This document shows, in pieces, positions 43,546-51,404 of a stretch of 64,000 bases of DNA. The notes beneath the pieces were generated by a model. It searched no databases. It was not told where the DNA came from and saw nothing but the letters and a program-made list of their open reading frames with translations. The DNA comes from Saccharopolyspora indica (GTDB lineage: Bacteria; Actinomycetota; Actinomycetes; Mycobacteriales; Pseudonocardiaceae). The stretch covers positions 124,001-188,000 of the forward strand of contig NZ_JAQGLB010000010.1 in the NCBI RefSeq assembly GCF_027853965.1. The letters run 5' to 3'. Position numbers and translations under genes: made by a program. Numbering within the stretch: position 1 is the stretch's first letter; each line of letters opens with the position of its first letter.

Positions 43546-43618
43546 AGCGGATGACGGGACTCGAACCCGCGACCCTCACCTTGGCAAGGTGATGCGCTAC
43601 CAGCTGCGCTACATCCGC
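43546..43618 (-). tRNA. tRNA-Gly (GCC)
   Basis: Acceptor GCGGATG/CATCCGC, D arm GCGC/GCGC, anticodon stem TCACC/GGTGA with loop TTGCCAA, T arm GCGGG/CCCGT around TTCGAGT, discriminator U. CCA not encoded. Confidence 0.96.
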
Positions 43619-43759
43619 GTGCCTGCGACTTCTGGTTCCGGGGCTTCCCGGGGCCGTCCGCCGCGTTGCACAGAGAACTTTAGACCACGCCCGAGATCGC
43701 GATCAACGGGGGGTCCACCAGTCACCCGGCGCGGTCTGCGCCGAGCCTGTCGTCCCTGG

Positions 43760-44185
43760 TCAGCCGAGGTCGTGCGGCAGCAGTCGGGTCAGCGCCTCGT
43801 CCACGTCGACCCACAGGTTCTCGTTGCCGGGGACGACCACGTCGTAGGTGCGGTCGAGGAAGTCGGCGAGCTCCTGCGCGGAGGCCTCGAACACCGCGTG
43901 GCCCGACGGGGAGCTCAGCTCGATCGCCACGACCTCCGGGTCGTCGACGGCCGGGCGGATGGTCACGTCGCCCTCACCGGCGTGCGCGATCAGCCCGTCG
44001 GCGAGCAGGTCGCGGGCGAACACCCATTCGACCCAGCCGGCGCGTCCGGTGCGGAAGGCGGCCACCACCGCGTACGGGTCGCGGGTGTCGTAGCGCAGTT
44101 CGACCTGGACCGGCACGGCAGGTGTCTGCGGAGCCAAGAGATCGAACACCGCGGTGGAACGCAGTGTCACGTGATCGTTACGCAT
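43760..44185 (-). CDS. ssgB: SsgA-like sporulation/cell-division protein (SsgB-like)
   Basis: 141 residues, the standard SALP length. The conserved core includes VQVELRYDTRDPYAVVAAFRTGRAGWVEWVFARDLLADGL (in pieces) and ENLWVDVDEALTRLLP at the C-terminus. SsgB localises to division sites and recruits FtsZ in Streptomyces, and SALP genes are confined to morphologically complex actinomycetes. A strong AAAGGGGAGAAC ribosome site precedes the ATG. The short form without extra domains and the conserved neighbourhood suggest SsgB rather than SsgA, but orthology needs a tree. Confidence 0.88.
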   Translation of the reverse strand: MRNDHVTLRSTAVFDLLAPQTPAVPVQVELRYDTRDPYAVVAAFRTGRAGWVEWVFARDLLADGLIAHAGEGDVTIRPAVDDPEVVAIELSSPSGHAVFEASAQELADFLDRTYDVVVPGNENLWVDVDEALTRLLPHDLG

Positions 44186-44929
44186 TGTTCTCCCCTTTCT
44201 GCTCCTCCCGGTCTGCTTATCGACCGGGCAACACAGTTGTGACGCCTCAACGGGCTCGCACGCTCGCGACTTTCGCTCAGATCACCCGTACGGGGCAGGG
44301 TGCAATTCGCTGGGCAATCGGTTGGATGCGGTGCGTGTTCACGATGGCCTCCGGGGTCGGGGTGACCGCGGGCCGCGCGCCTCGTTCCGAGACGCGTCGG
44401 GCCCGTTGTTCACGCCAGAGGAAGAGCCACTGCGAACAGCCCGGCAGAGGCGTTGAGCCGTAGTTCCAGAACTCGTTCGGCGACCACGCTCAGCTACTTT
44501 CCGTAACCGAGCGAAACGGTCCCGCGTCCGGTCTTCGATCCGTCGCCCCCGTCTCGCGGGAACTCGCCTTCGCGCCCGGCTTGACCACCGGGTTTGCCGC
44601 TCCGCCGAGTCCGCTTGACGTCCGCTCAAGAATAGGGGATCGACCCCCTCGTCCAGGAGGGCGCGCGGGCGGTGGATGAGATGCTCGCCACCGCGTATCC
44701 CCGGATCGGGCTAATGTCGCGCGACCTCGCCGTTGTGCGGCAGGCGTGTGACCGAACGCGCGGTCGAGAGTGGTGTCACAGTGTGACCAGGATCGAAGCG
44801 GTGCGACAGGGCCGAACGGCCCGGTCGGTTCCGCCGCGGCCAATGAGACGGATCACATTTCCGCGGCCACGGGGGTGTGCTGACGCCCGACTGTCGGCTT
44901 GACACCCGGCCCGATCCGGCCGCGCCGGA
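44186..44929. other. 744-base divergent intergenic region
   Basis: Lies between ssgB-like (minus) and the TIGR02611 gene (plus). Visible: a CCCGGT/ACCGGG hairpin (44207-44228) just before the ssgB ribosome site, and a GGTGTCAC-a-GTGTGACC imperfect repeat near 44772. I see no supportable gene. Its length suggests complex control of the division gene. Confidence 0.4.
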
Positions 44930-45514
44930 ATGCGCGAAACGTGCCCGGGGGAGCGGGCGGATCGTATTCTGGCGGGACCGGGAGCCTTCGCCCGCGCGGA
45001 GGCCCCGTCCGAAGACGACGCACGACCGACAGGTGGAGCCCTGACCGAGGAAGCCGAGCCGGGATCCCGCCGCGCCGCCGCGGACCCCGCGACCGACGAC
45101 TACAAGCCCCGGCTGCGGGAGCGCCTCTGGATGTTCCGGGAGCGCCTCCGCGCCAAGGCGGGCATGAACCTGGCCTACCGCGTGGTGATCGGTGTGATCG
45201 GCGGCGCGGTGCTGGCCGCGGGCATCCTGATGATCCCGTACCCGGGACCCGGCTGGCTGGTGGTCTTCGCCGGGCTCGGCATCCTCGCCACCGAGTTCCA
45301 CTGGGCCGGCCGCGTCAACGGCTTCGCCAAGCGCCACTACCGCCGCTGGGTGGACTGGCTCGGCCGCCAGCACCTCGCGACCAAGCTCGCGGTGATGGGC
45401 GGCACCTGCCTGATCGTGCTGGTCACGATGTGGATGCTCGGCCTGTTCGGCACGGTCGGGGGCTGGCTCGGCCTCCGCTGGAGCTGGTTGGCCTCCCCCC
45501 TGTTCGGGCCCTGA
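44930..45514 (+). CDS. TIGR02611-family membrane protein
   Basis: 194 residues. A disordered acidic N-terminus (1-60) is followed by a conserved core with three hydrophobic segments: YRVVIGVIGGAVLAAGILMIPYPGPGWLVVFAGLGILATEFHWA (in pieces; the PYPGPGWLVVFAGLGIL run is the family signature) and VMGGTCLIVLVTMWML. Function unknown; the family is actinobacterial. The exact start is uncertain because the ribosome site is weak. It ends 57 bases before tRNA-Val(CAC). Confidence 0.85.
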   Translation: MRETCPGERADRILAGPGAFARAEAPSEDDARPTGGALTEEAEPGSRRAAADPATDDYKPRLRERLWMFRERLRAKAGMNLAYRVVIGVIGGAVLAAGILMIPYPGPGWLVVFAGLGILATEFHWAGRVNGFAKRHYRRWVDWLGRQHLATKLAVMGGTCLIVLVTMWMLGLFGTVGGWLGLRWSWLASPLFGP

Positions 45515-45533
45515 AAACACTCGTGTATTGTTC

Positions 45534-45561
45534 TTCCTGTCGCCGGGAACGGCGGCAGGAA
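45534..45561 (+). terminator. Hairpin between the TIGR02611 gene and tRNA-Val
   Basis: Arms TTCCTGTCGCC and GGCGGCAGGAA (one G-T pair), loop GGGAAC, in the tRNA promoter region. No T tract, so attenuation or RNA processing is also possible. Confidence 0.4.
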
Positions 45562-45571
45562 AACAGAACAA

Positions 45572-45643
45572 GGGCGATTAGCTCAGGGGGAGAGCGCTTC
45601 GTTCACACCGAAGAGGTCACTGGTTCGATCCCAGTATCGCCCA
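45572..45643 (+). tRNA. tRNA-Val (CAC)
   Basis: Acceptor GGGCGAT/ATCGCCC, D arm GCTC/GAGC, anticodon stem CTTCG/CGAAG with loop TTCACAC, T arm ACTGG/CCAGT around TTCGATC. CCA not encoded. Followed four bases later by a strong terminator. Confidence 0.97.
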
Positions 45644-45646
45644 CGC

Positions 45647-45683
45647 AAAAATCCCCCCGGCTTGCTTCGCCGGGGGGATTTTT
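45647..45683 (+). terminator. Rho-independent terminator of tRNA-Val(CAC)
   Basis: 15-bp perfect arms AAAAATCCCCCCGGC (45647-45661) and GCCGGGGGGATTTTT (45669-45683), loop TTGCTTC, ending in a T run. The clearest intrinsic terminator in the window. Confidence 0.95.
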
Positions 45684-45878
45684 TCGTATCTCGTCGTGGA
45701 GGCCGAGCCCCCACGGTGCGGTGGTGGGTTTCGTCCGATCCTCGCGTTTGGGGAAGGTTCCCGGCCTGAGTCGGGGAACAGCTTCGTTCGTCGCTTCGCG
45801 CTGCACCTCCGGGTCGGCGCGCGGGAGCAGCGCTTTGCCGATCGCCCCGCAGTGCAACGGGTTTCGGCGTAGCCGGAG

Positions 45879-47213
45879 TCAGTGCGGCTGGTCCGCGGTG
45901 TAGTGCACACCGCTGAACTGCTTGCGCCAGACAGCGACGTCCAGCGCGACCGCGGCCGGGTCGCCATCGCGGTCCAGGCCGCGGGCGATCAACCCGGCCA
46001 GGTCGGTCATGTGATCGGGTTTCATGCCGAGCCGGACGAGCTCGGGCGTCCCCATCCGCAGGCCGTTGACGTCGCCCTCGACCGGGCTGTCCGGCAGGCC
46101 GATCCCGCAGGCGAGCAGGTTCGCCCTGCGAAGGTGCTTCGCGGCGGCCTGGCCGCCGCCCCACCGGTGCGCGCGGATGGCGAACTGGTGCGAACGGGTC
46201 GTCCCGCGAGCACCGGTGAACAGCGGCAGCCCGGCCTCCTCCAGTTCGGCGGCGAGCCGGGCGGCGGTTTCGACCATCGCAGCCGCGTACGCCTCACCCG
46301 CGACCTTCCAGTCGAGCATGGTGACAGCCAGCGCGGCAGCCTTGGCCGCGTCGAAGTTCGCGGTGAGGCCCGGGAAGGCGATCCTGTCGATGCGCTCGGC
46401 GAGCTCCGCGTCGTTGGTGACGATCGCACCGCCGGCCGGGCCTCCGAGGCTCTTGTAGGTGCTGAAGCTGATCAGGTGCGCACCCTCGGCCAGGGGTTGC
46501 TGCCAGGCCTTGCCCGCGATGAGGCCGCACAGGTGGGCGGCGTCGAAAAGCACCCGGGCGCCGACCTCGTCGGCGATCTCGCGGATCGATCCGACCGGGT
46601 GCGGGTGGAGGTTCAGGCTGGAGCCGATCGTGATCAGCTTCGGCTTCACCTCGTGCGCCAGGGCGCGCAGGGCGTCGACGTCGACGGTGTACCCGTCGGG
46701 CGCGACCGGTGCGGGCACCGTGTTGAGCCGGTACATCCCGGCCGAGCCACCGGCGTGGTGGGTGACGTGGCCGCCGATGGTGGTGGGCGGAGCGATGATC
46801 GTGTCGCCCGGTTCGCAGGTGGCGATGAAGGCGTAGAGGTTGGCGAGCGCGCCGGAGGCCACGCGGATCTCGGCGTAGCGGGCGCCGAAGACCTCGGCGA
46901 CGAGCTCGGCGGCGATGACCTCGATCTGCTCGATCGCCTCGAGACCCATCTCGTACTTGTCCCCGGGGTAACCCAGCGATGGGCGCGAGCCCAGGTTCGC
47001 CGACAGCATGGCCTCGGCCCGCGGGTTCATGATGTTGGTGGCGGGGTTGAGGTTGATCGAGTCGATGTCGTGGATCCGCCGGTTCTCCTCGGCCAGCCGG
47101 TCGAGTTCGGCCAGCAGGTCGGCCGGGGTCGCGGCCGCCGCGGCTTCGGCGACGGTGCGGACCCGGTTCTCGGCGTGCTCGGGCACCCACGGGCGGTGGA
47201 CGAGTGCGGTCAT
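45879..47213 (-). CDS. Serine hydroxymethyltransferase-family PLP enzyme (non-canonical)
   Basis: 444 residues from ATG 47213 (GGGGAG upstream). SHMT fold-type I features: NPATNIMNPRAEAMLSANLGSRPS, GDKYEMG, FDAAHLCGLIAG with the Asp224/His227 pair, and Lys254 in STYKSLGGPAGG as the PLP Schiff-base lysine. The N-terminus and the C-terminal third (RSHQFAIRAHRWGGGQAAAKHLRRANLLACGIGLPD) diverge from housekeeping GlyA, so substrates such as alpha-methylserine or a related aldol reaction are possible. It transfers one-carbon units between serine/glycine-type substrates and THF, fitting the one-carbon genes at the left end. Divergent from a PucR-type regulator. Confidence 0.8.
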   Translation of the reverse strand: MTALVHRPWVPEHAENRVRTVAEAAAAATPADLLAELDRLAEENRRIHDIDSINLNPATNIMNPRAEAMLSANLGSRPSLGYPGDKYEMGLEAIEQIEVIAAELVAEVFGARYAEIRVASGALANLYAFIATCEPGDTIIAPPTTIGGHVTHHAGGSAGMYRLNTVPAPVAPDGYTVDVDALRALAHEVKPKLITIGSSLNLHPHPVGSIREIADEVGARVLFDAAHLCGLIAGKAWQQPLAEGAHLISFSTYKSLGGPAGGAIVTNDAELAERIDRIAFPGLTANFDAAKAAALAVTMLDWKVAGEAYAAAMVETAARLAAELEEAGLPLFTGARGTTRSHQFAIRAHRWGGGQAAAKHLRRANLLACGIGLPDSPVEGDVNGLRMGTPELVRLGMKPDHMTDLAGLIARGLDRDGDPAAVALDVAVWRKQFSGVHYTADQPH

Positions 47214-47345
47214 CTCCGGTGCTCCCCTCCCGGCTGATCCGGCGTCATCGCGGCCGCCCAGCCCGGTTCGACCAGTGTGTTCGCTCACCGTAGGGATCGA
47301 CGGGGTGTCGGAGTACCGGCAGAACGCTCGGACTTGTGCGCGGCC

Positions 47346-47365
47346 TCTCCTACACTTGCAGGAGA
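47346..47365. promoter_or_regulatory. Inverted repeat TCTCCT-8-AGGAGA before pucR
   Basis: 6-bp perfect arms, 19 bases before the PucR-type start, inside the 170-base divergent promoter. Operator or 5'-UTR hairpin; regulator unknown. Confidence 0.35.
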
Positions 47366-47383
47366 CGCGCGAAGGGGAGGGCC

Positions 47384-48580
47384 GTGCCGGAACGGCAGCT
47401 TCAGGAGCAGCTCGATGCCCTCGCGGTCGAGCTGCGGCGCGGGTTGACCATCGACAGCGTCAGCGGCGAACTGCTGGCCTACAGCGCGCAGCGCGACGAC
47501 GCGGACCAGGTGCGGATCTCCTCGATCCTGACGCGGCACGTGCCCCCCGAGGTCCGCGAGTGGGAGCTGCGGCACGCGGGGAGCGAGCCGGGTGAACCGG
47601 TAGCGCTCCCGGCCAATCCCGAGATCGGCATGGCGGCACGGGTGTGCGTGCCGCTGCGCTGGAACGGTCGCACTCTCGGCCGCCTGTGGATGGTCGGCAG
47701 CAGCGACGGACTCGAGCGGGCGGTGCTGCTGCGCGGTGCTGACACGCTCGCCGAACTCCTCGCGCGGGCGGCCGACGTCGAGGTCCGGCCACGGCCTCCG
47801 CGGCGTGAACTCGACCGGCTCGTGCGGCGACTCCTGGAGGACGGGCAGGTCGAGGCCCACGACCGGTTCGTCGCCGCGGTTCCGGGTGTCGTGGACAGGG
47901 CGGTTCGGGTGGCCGCGATCGTCGCCGCGGACGACGCGGGTGCGGTCCGGCCCTGGTGTCCTGCGGAGTTCAGCGCGCTGAGCGGCTCGTTGAGCGCAGA
48001 CCTCCGGCCCCTCGATGGTTTCCTCGGAGCGTGCGTGTCCCGCACGTACGCGCTCCTGGTGGTAGCTCGCGGGGACTGCGCCGAGGATCTCCGACCGGTC
48101 CTGAGCGAGATCGATCGTGTGGCGTCCCGGTGCCTCGCAGCTGGAACCCGGTTCACGATCGGGGTCAGCGACGGGGTGTCGCTCGGTCCGCGTTCGGCTC
48201 GCGATGCCCGTGCGCAGGCGCTCGCCGCGGCCGAACTGGCGGTGCTGGACCCGGAGTTGGACCGGCTTTCGCGGTGGAGCGAAATCGGCGCTTACCGGGT
48301 GCTGCTCGACGTCCGGGACCGCATCGACGACGTCCTCGAACCGGTCGACGAGGCGGGCCCGTCGGCGGCGATGCTGCTGACGACGTTGGAGACGTACTTG
48401 GACCTGGCGGGCGACGTGCAGAAGGTCGCAGCCCGGCTGTCCCTTCACCGCAGCAGCCTCTACTACCGCCTGGACCGCTTGGCCCGCCTGCTCCGGGCCG
48501 ATCTCTCCGACGGGATGATCCGGTTGGAGCTGCATGCTGCGCTGAAACTCCGCCGAGTCGCCCGGCGGACCCTCAAGTAG
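47384..48580 (+). CDS. PucR/CdaR-type transcriptional regulator
   Basis: 398 residues from GTG 47384 with GGGGAGGG upstream. Long N-terminal sensor region (GAF/PucR-like, about 1-290) and a C-terminal HTH_30 (about 335-390: LLTTLETYLDLAGDVQKVAARLSLHRSSLYYRLDRLARLL in pieces). Divergent from the SHMT-family gene, which it probably activates in response to a metabolite. Immediately after its stop codon a relic of another regulator begins. Confidence 0.88.
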   Translation: MPERQLQEQLDALAVELRRGLTIDSVSGELLAYSAQRDDADQVRISSILTRHVPPEVREWELRHAGSEPGEPVALPANPEIGMAARVCVPLRWNGRTLGRLWMVGSSDGLERAVLLRGADTLAELLARAADVEVRPRPPRRELDRLVRRLLEDGQVEAHDRFVAAVPGVVDRAVRVAAIVAADDAGAVRPWCPAEFSALSGSLSADLRPLDGFLGACVSRTYALLVVARGDCAEDLRPVLSEIDRVASRCLAAGTRFTIGVSDGVSLGPRSARDARAQALAAAELAVLDPELDRLSRWSEIGAYRVLLDVRDRIDDVLEPVDEAGPSAAMLLTTLETYLDLAGDVQKVAARLSLHRSSLYYRLDRLARLLRADLSDGMIRLELHAALKLRRVARRTLK

Positions 48581-48796
48581 TCGCACCCGGAAGTCGGCGC
48601 CCTCGAACTGACCTACGAGTCCCTCGATCTGCCCACCTCGCAGCGGGCCGTACACGACCTCTCGCTGTACACCGCCGAGCCGGGCAGTTCGCACGAAGAA
48701 CGCCTGAGATTCCTCGCGAGCTGGTCGGCACCCGGCCCGCGAAGCACGTCGACGACCTCCGCCCCGGACCGCAGCGCCGACCGAGGCGGGAAGTAG
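48581..48796 (+). pseudogene. C-terminal relic of an XRE regulator with MmyB-like domain
   Basis: A 71-codon open frame that begins immediately after the PucR stop and ends at TAG 48794-48796. HPEVGALELTYESLDLP, LSLYTAEPGSSHEERLRFL and ASW are the characteristic end of the MmyB-like ligand-binding domain of actinomycete XRE regulators. No start, HTH or first three quarters of the protein remain. The junction exactly at the PucR stop marks a deletion endpoint. 48797-48996 holds no gene. Confidence 0.72.
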
Positions 48797-48996
48797 CGCC
48801 GGGTTCCAGTGACTTTCCCCTTGCCGCAACCACTTTTGCCGGACACGTCGCGGCCGAAGGCTCGCGATGTGGCGGGAACGTGCCTGCGAGTTGCGTTCTG
48901 CGGCTGGCGCTCCACGATTGAAGCGGGCTTGCCCGTTTGGGGACGACTGTCAGCCGCGGCCGCTGGGCCGCACTACCTGCGTCACGTGGAGCCGAC

Positions 48997-49971
48997 ATGC
49001 CTGGGATTCCGCCACCGATCACTCCCCACCTCGAACCCGCCGCGAAGGAGCTGGCCGAAGCGACGGATCCGCACCCGCGGATCTACGAGGTCCCACCGGA
49101 GAAGGGCCGGGAGATCCTGGTCGGCCTGCAGAGCGACGAGAGCGTGCCCCGTCCGGAGGTCGACGAGGAGTGGGTCGACGTGGACGCCGGTGAGTGGGGC
49201 ACCGTCCGCACCCGCATCATCCGGCCCAAGGGTGCGAGCGGGCCGCTGCCCGTGGTGTTCTACATCCACGGTGCGGGCTGGGTCTTCGGCGACGACGTGA
49301 CCCACGACCGCCTCTTCCGCGAACTGGCCGTCGGCGCGGGCGCCGCGGGTGTGTTCCCCGTCTACGACCGGGCGCCCGAGGCGAAGTACCCCACCCAGGT
49401 GGAGCAGAACTACGCCGTGGGCCAGTGGGTCGTGCGGCACGGCGCGGAGCACGGGCTGGACACCTCGCGCATCGCCGTCACCGGCGAGTCGGTCGGCGGC
49501 TGCATGTCGACGGTGTTCGCGCTGATGAACAAGGAGCGCGGCGGGATCGATCTCAAGGCCCAGGTGCTGCTCTACCCGGTGACCAACGCCGATTTCGACA
49601 CGCCCTCCTACGTGCAGTTCGCAGAGGGCTACTACCTCACCCGCGAGGGCATGAAGTGGTTCTGGGACGCCTACACCGCCGATCCCGCCCAGCGCGCCGA
49701 GGTGCACGCATCGCCGCTGCAGGCGTCGCTGGACCAACTCCGGGGGCTGCCCACCACGCTGGTCATCACCGACGAGGCCGACGTGCTGCGCGACGAGGGG
49801 GAGCAGTACGCCAACAGGCTGCGCGAGGCCGGTGTGGACGTCACCTCGGTCCGGGTGGCCGGGATGGTCCACGACTTCCTCCTCCTGGACAGCCTGCGCG
49901 ACACCCGCGCCGCCAACGTCGCGCGCAAGCTCGCCGTCGACGCCCTGCGGACGGCGCTGCACGACAGCTGA
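48997..49971 (+). CDS. Alpha/beta hydrolase (HSL/esterase family)
   Basis: 324 residues from ATG 48997 (GTGGAG upstream). Oxyanion motif YIHGAGWVFGD (about 88-98; HGAG instead of the usual HGGG). Nucleophile elbow GESVGG with Ser165. Acid in TDEADVLRDEG (about 260). His292 in GMVHDF. Hormone-sensitive-lipase-type carboxylesterase on acyl or acetyl esters. It lies 92 bases before the acetoacetate decarboxylase-family gene. Confidence 0.88.
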   Translation: MPGIPPPITPHLEPAAKELAEATDPHPRIYEVPPEKGREILVGLQSDESVPRPEVDEEWVDVDAGEWGTVRTRIIRPKGASGPLPVVFYIHGAGWVFGDDVTHDRLFRELAVGAGAAGVFPVYDRAPEAKYPTQVEQNYAVGQWVVRHGAEHGLDTSRIAVTGESVGGCMSTVFALMNKERGGIDLKAQVLLYPVTNADFDTPSYVQFAEGYYLTREGMKWFWDAYTADPAQRAEVHASPLQASLDQLRGLPTTLVITDEADVLRDEGEQYANRLREAGVDVTSVRVAGMVHDFLLLDSLRDTRAANVARKLAVDALRTALHDS

Positions 49972-49999
49972 GGGGGTGCACCCCATCGCAAAGTTGACG

Positions 50000-50033
50000 G
50001 TGCTCACATCCTGCCCTAGCGTGATGTGAGCAC
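50000..50033. promoter_or_regulatory. Perfect 10-bp inverted repeat GTGCTCACAT / ATGTGAGCAC
   Basis: Arms at 50000-50009 and 50024-50033, 14-base spacer, upstream of the acetoacetate-decarboxylase-family gene. The right arm is part of the TetR-type element at 50023-50043. Confidence 0.6.
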
Positions 50034-50043
50034 CGTACACATG
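50023..50043. promoter_or_regulatory. Shared TetR-type operator, copy before the decarboxylase gene
   Basis: GATGTGAGCAC, CGT and ACACATG in order. It agrees at 17 of 21 positions with the element at 52728-52748 before tetR. Confidence 0.6.
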
Positions 50044-50062
50044 TGATGGAGGAGTTGCGCCG

Positions 50063-50980
50063 ATGCCGTCGACCGAACAGGACCGCGTCGAAGTCGATCT
50101 GGGTGGCCGCAGGGTCACCGTGCCGAAGGGCGGGCTGTACGACCGGTACCGGATGAACACCGATCTCGACGAGATCGCCCGCGATCCCCGCGTCAGCGGC
50201 GTGGACTTCTTCCGGCGGCTGCCCAAGACCGAGGTCGACTCGCCGATCGGGGTCACGCTCACCCCGAACTTCTACTACCGGATCTCGACCGCCCGGATCA
50301 CGATGCTCGCCCGGTCCCGCGCGATCCGCACCCGCCTGCCCGGGGAGCTGGCGCCGCTGGAGATCGCCCCGGGCCTCGGGCTGATCTCGGTGATGTTCTT
50401 CCGCTACGACGTGTGCGACATCGACTTCTACACCGAGGCCGCCGTCGGGATCGCGGTCCGGCCGGCGCGGCACGGCAAGCTCGGCTTCGTCGACCTCGTC
50501 GCCGCGCTCAAGAACGAGCACCTCGACTCCTACGTGCTGTCCCTGCCGGTGAGCACCGGCATCGCCCAGGTCCGCGGCCACGACGGTTACGGCTTCCCGA
50601 AGTGGGTCACCGGTCTCGACGTCGCCATCGACGCCGAGCGGACGACCGCGCGGGTGGCCAACGACGCGGGCGGGACCGACCTGTCGCTCTCGGTGGCGAC
50701 GCCCGCCCAGACCTCCTGTCCGAGCGGCGAGCGGGTCTCCTCGCTCACCTCGTACACGTCGATCAACGGTGCCTGGCACTCGACATTCAGCCAGACCAAC
50801 GTGCTGTCGGCCGGAGCCGCGAGCTTCCCGCGCGACGTCGGCCTCCGGACCGGCGAGGGCCGCATGTCCGACGACCTGCGGTCGCTCAAACCGATCAGGA
50901 CCGTTCGGCTCGACGTCGTGACCGAGGGCCAACTCGCCCTGCACATGCCCGTCCCCACCTCGGTCCGGACTCGGAACTAG
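50063..50980 (+). CDS. Acetoacetate decarboxylase-family protein
   Basis: 305 residues, ATG 50063 after ATGGAGGAG. ADC fold: TVPKGGLYDRYRMN at the start; EIAPGLGLISVMFFRYDVCDIDFYTEAAVGIAVRP; the HDGYGFPKW run typical of the family. Whether the Schiff-base lysine pair of true acetoacetate decarboxylase is present I cannot confirm by eye. Decarboxylase or hydratase on a beta-keto acid or related metabolite. Under a TetR-type operator shared with the tetR/OYE promoter 2.7 kb away. Confidence 0.82.
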   Translation: MPSTEQDRVEVDLGGRRVTVPKGGLYDRYRMNTDLDEIARDPRVSGVDFFRRLPKTEVDSPIGVTLTPNFYYRISTARITMLARSRAIRTRLPGELAPLEIAPGLGLISVMFFRYDVCDIDFYTEAAVGIAVRPARHGKLGFVDLVAALKNEHLDSYVLSLPVSTGIAQVRGHDGYGFPKWVTGLDVAIDAERTTARVANDAGGTDLSLSVATPAQTSCPSGERVSSLTSYTSINGAWHSTFSQTNVLSAGAASFPRDVGLRTGEGRMSDDLRSLKPIRTVRLDVVTEGQLALHMPVPTSVRTRN

Positions 50981-51008
50981 GACACCCCGCGGGCGGCGCT
51001 GCGGGTTC

Positions 51009-51160
51009 GGCACAGCTGGGGACGCCCACGTCGACGACGCCGTCGCCAAGGGCGCGACGGTTCTCGCCGGGGGCGCGGCCGGATCTCGGGTCGCTGTGCT
51101 GCGAACCGGCGATCCTCACCGGCGTCACGCCGGGCATCCTCGAGTGCGCCGAGCCGCAAA
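51009..51160 (+). pseudogene. Frameshifted relic of an aldehyde dehydrogenase
   Basis: DAHVDDAVAKGATVLAGG in one frame (51021-51074) continues as ARPDLGSLCCEPAILTGVTP in the next (from about 51076). Joined, these are the well-known ALDH segment before the catalytic-region FGP motif. A single-base shift and missing flanks show it is dead. It follows the decarboxylase gene by 30 bases, so an ALDH was probably once in the operon. Confidence 0.75.
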
Positions 51161-51277
51161 CCGTTGCACACCAACGAAACTCGCCCAGCGGTGTTTCGCA
51201 CGAGACCTGGGCCGTTGTCCTGACCACCGTGCTGAGGGCGATCGGGCTGCACATCCACAATGGTGCGTCCGAATCGG

Positions 51278-51313
51278 GGGAGGGCTCCGGCCGTTGTCGG
51301 TGCCCTCCCTTTT
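51278..51313 (+). terminator. Rho-independent terminator
   Basis: Arms GGGAGGGC (51278-51285) and GCCCTCCC (51302-51309) followed by TTTT, end of the plus-strand decarboxylase transcript. Confidence 0.75.
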
Positions 51314-51342
51314 GCTGCTCGCGCACCGGAGAGGAACACCGA

Positions 51343-51385
51343 AAAGCCCGTTGATCCTGCGCTTTCACGCAGTTCAACGGGCTTT
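51343..51385. terminator. Bidirectional terminator between ADC relic and OYE gene
   Basis: 12-bp arms AAAGCCCGTTGA / TCAACGGGCTTT (51343-51354, 51374-51385) with an inner CTGCG/CGCAG stem, between convergent transcripts; A/T runs on both sides. Confidence 0.85.
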
Positions 51386-51404
51386 CGGGTGCGGCTGGGG
51401 TCGC

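Noticed and set aside
43351..43618. tRNA-linked genomic island with attachment repeats
   Set aside because: No integrase and no repeat of the tRNA 3' ends could be found by eye.
44339..44629. 96-codon minus-strand gene
   Set aside because: Arg/Ser-rich frame without ribosome site or domain; typical GC-rich spurious frame.
44772..44795. GGTGTCAC-a-GTGTGACC as a clear operator
   Set aside because: Only six of eight arm positions pair; kept only as a remark in the intergenic entry.
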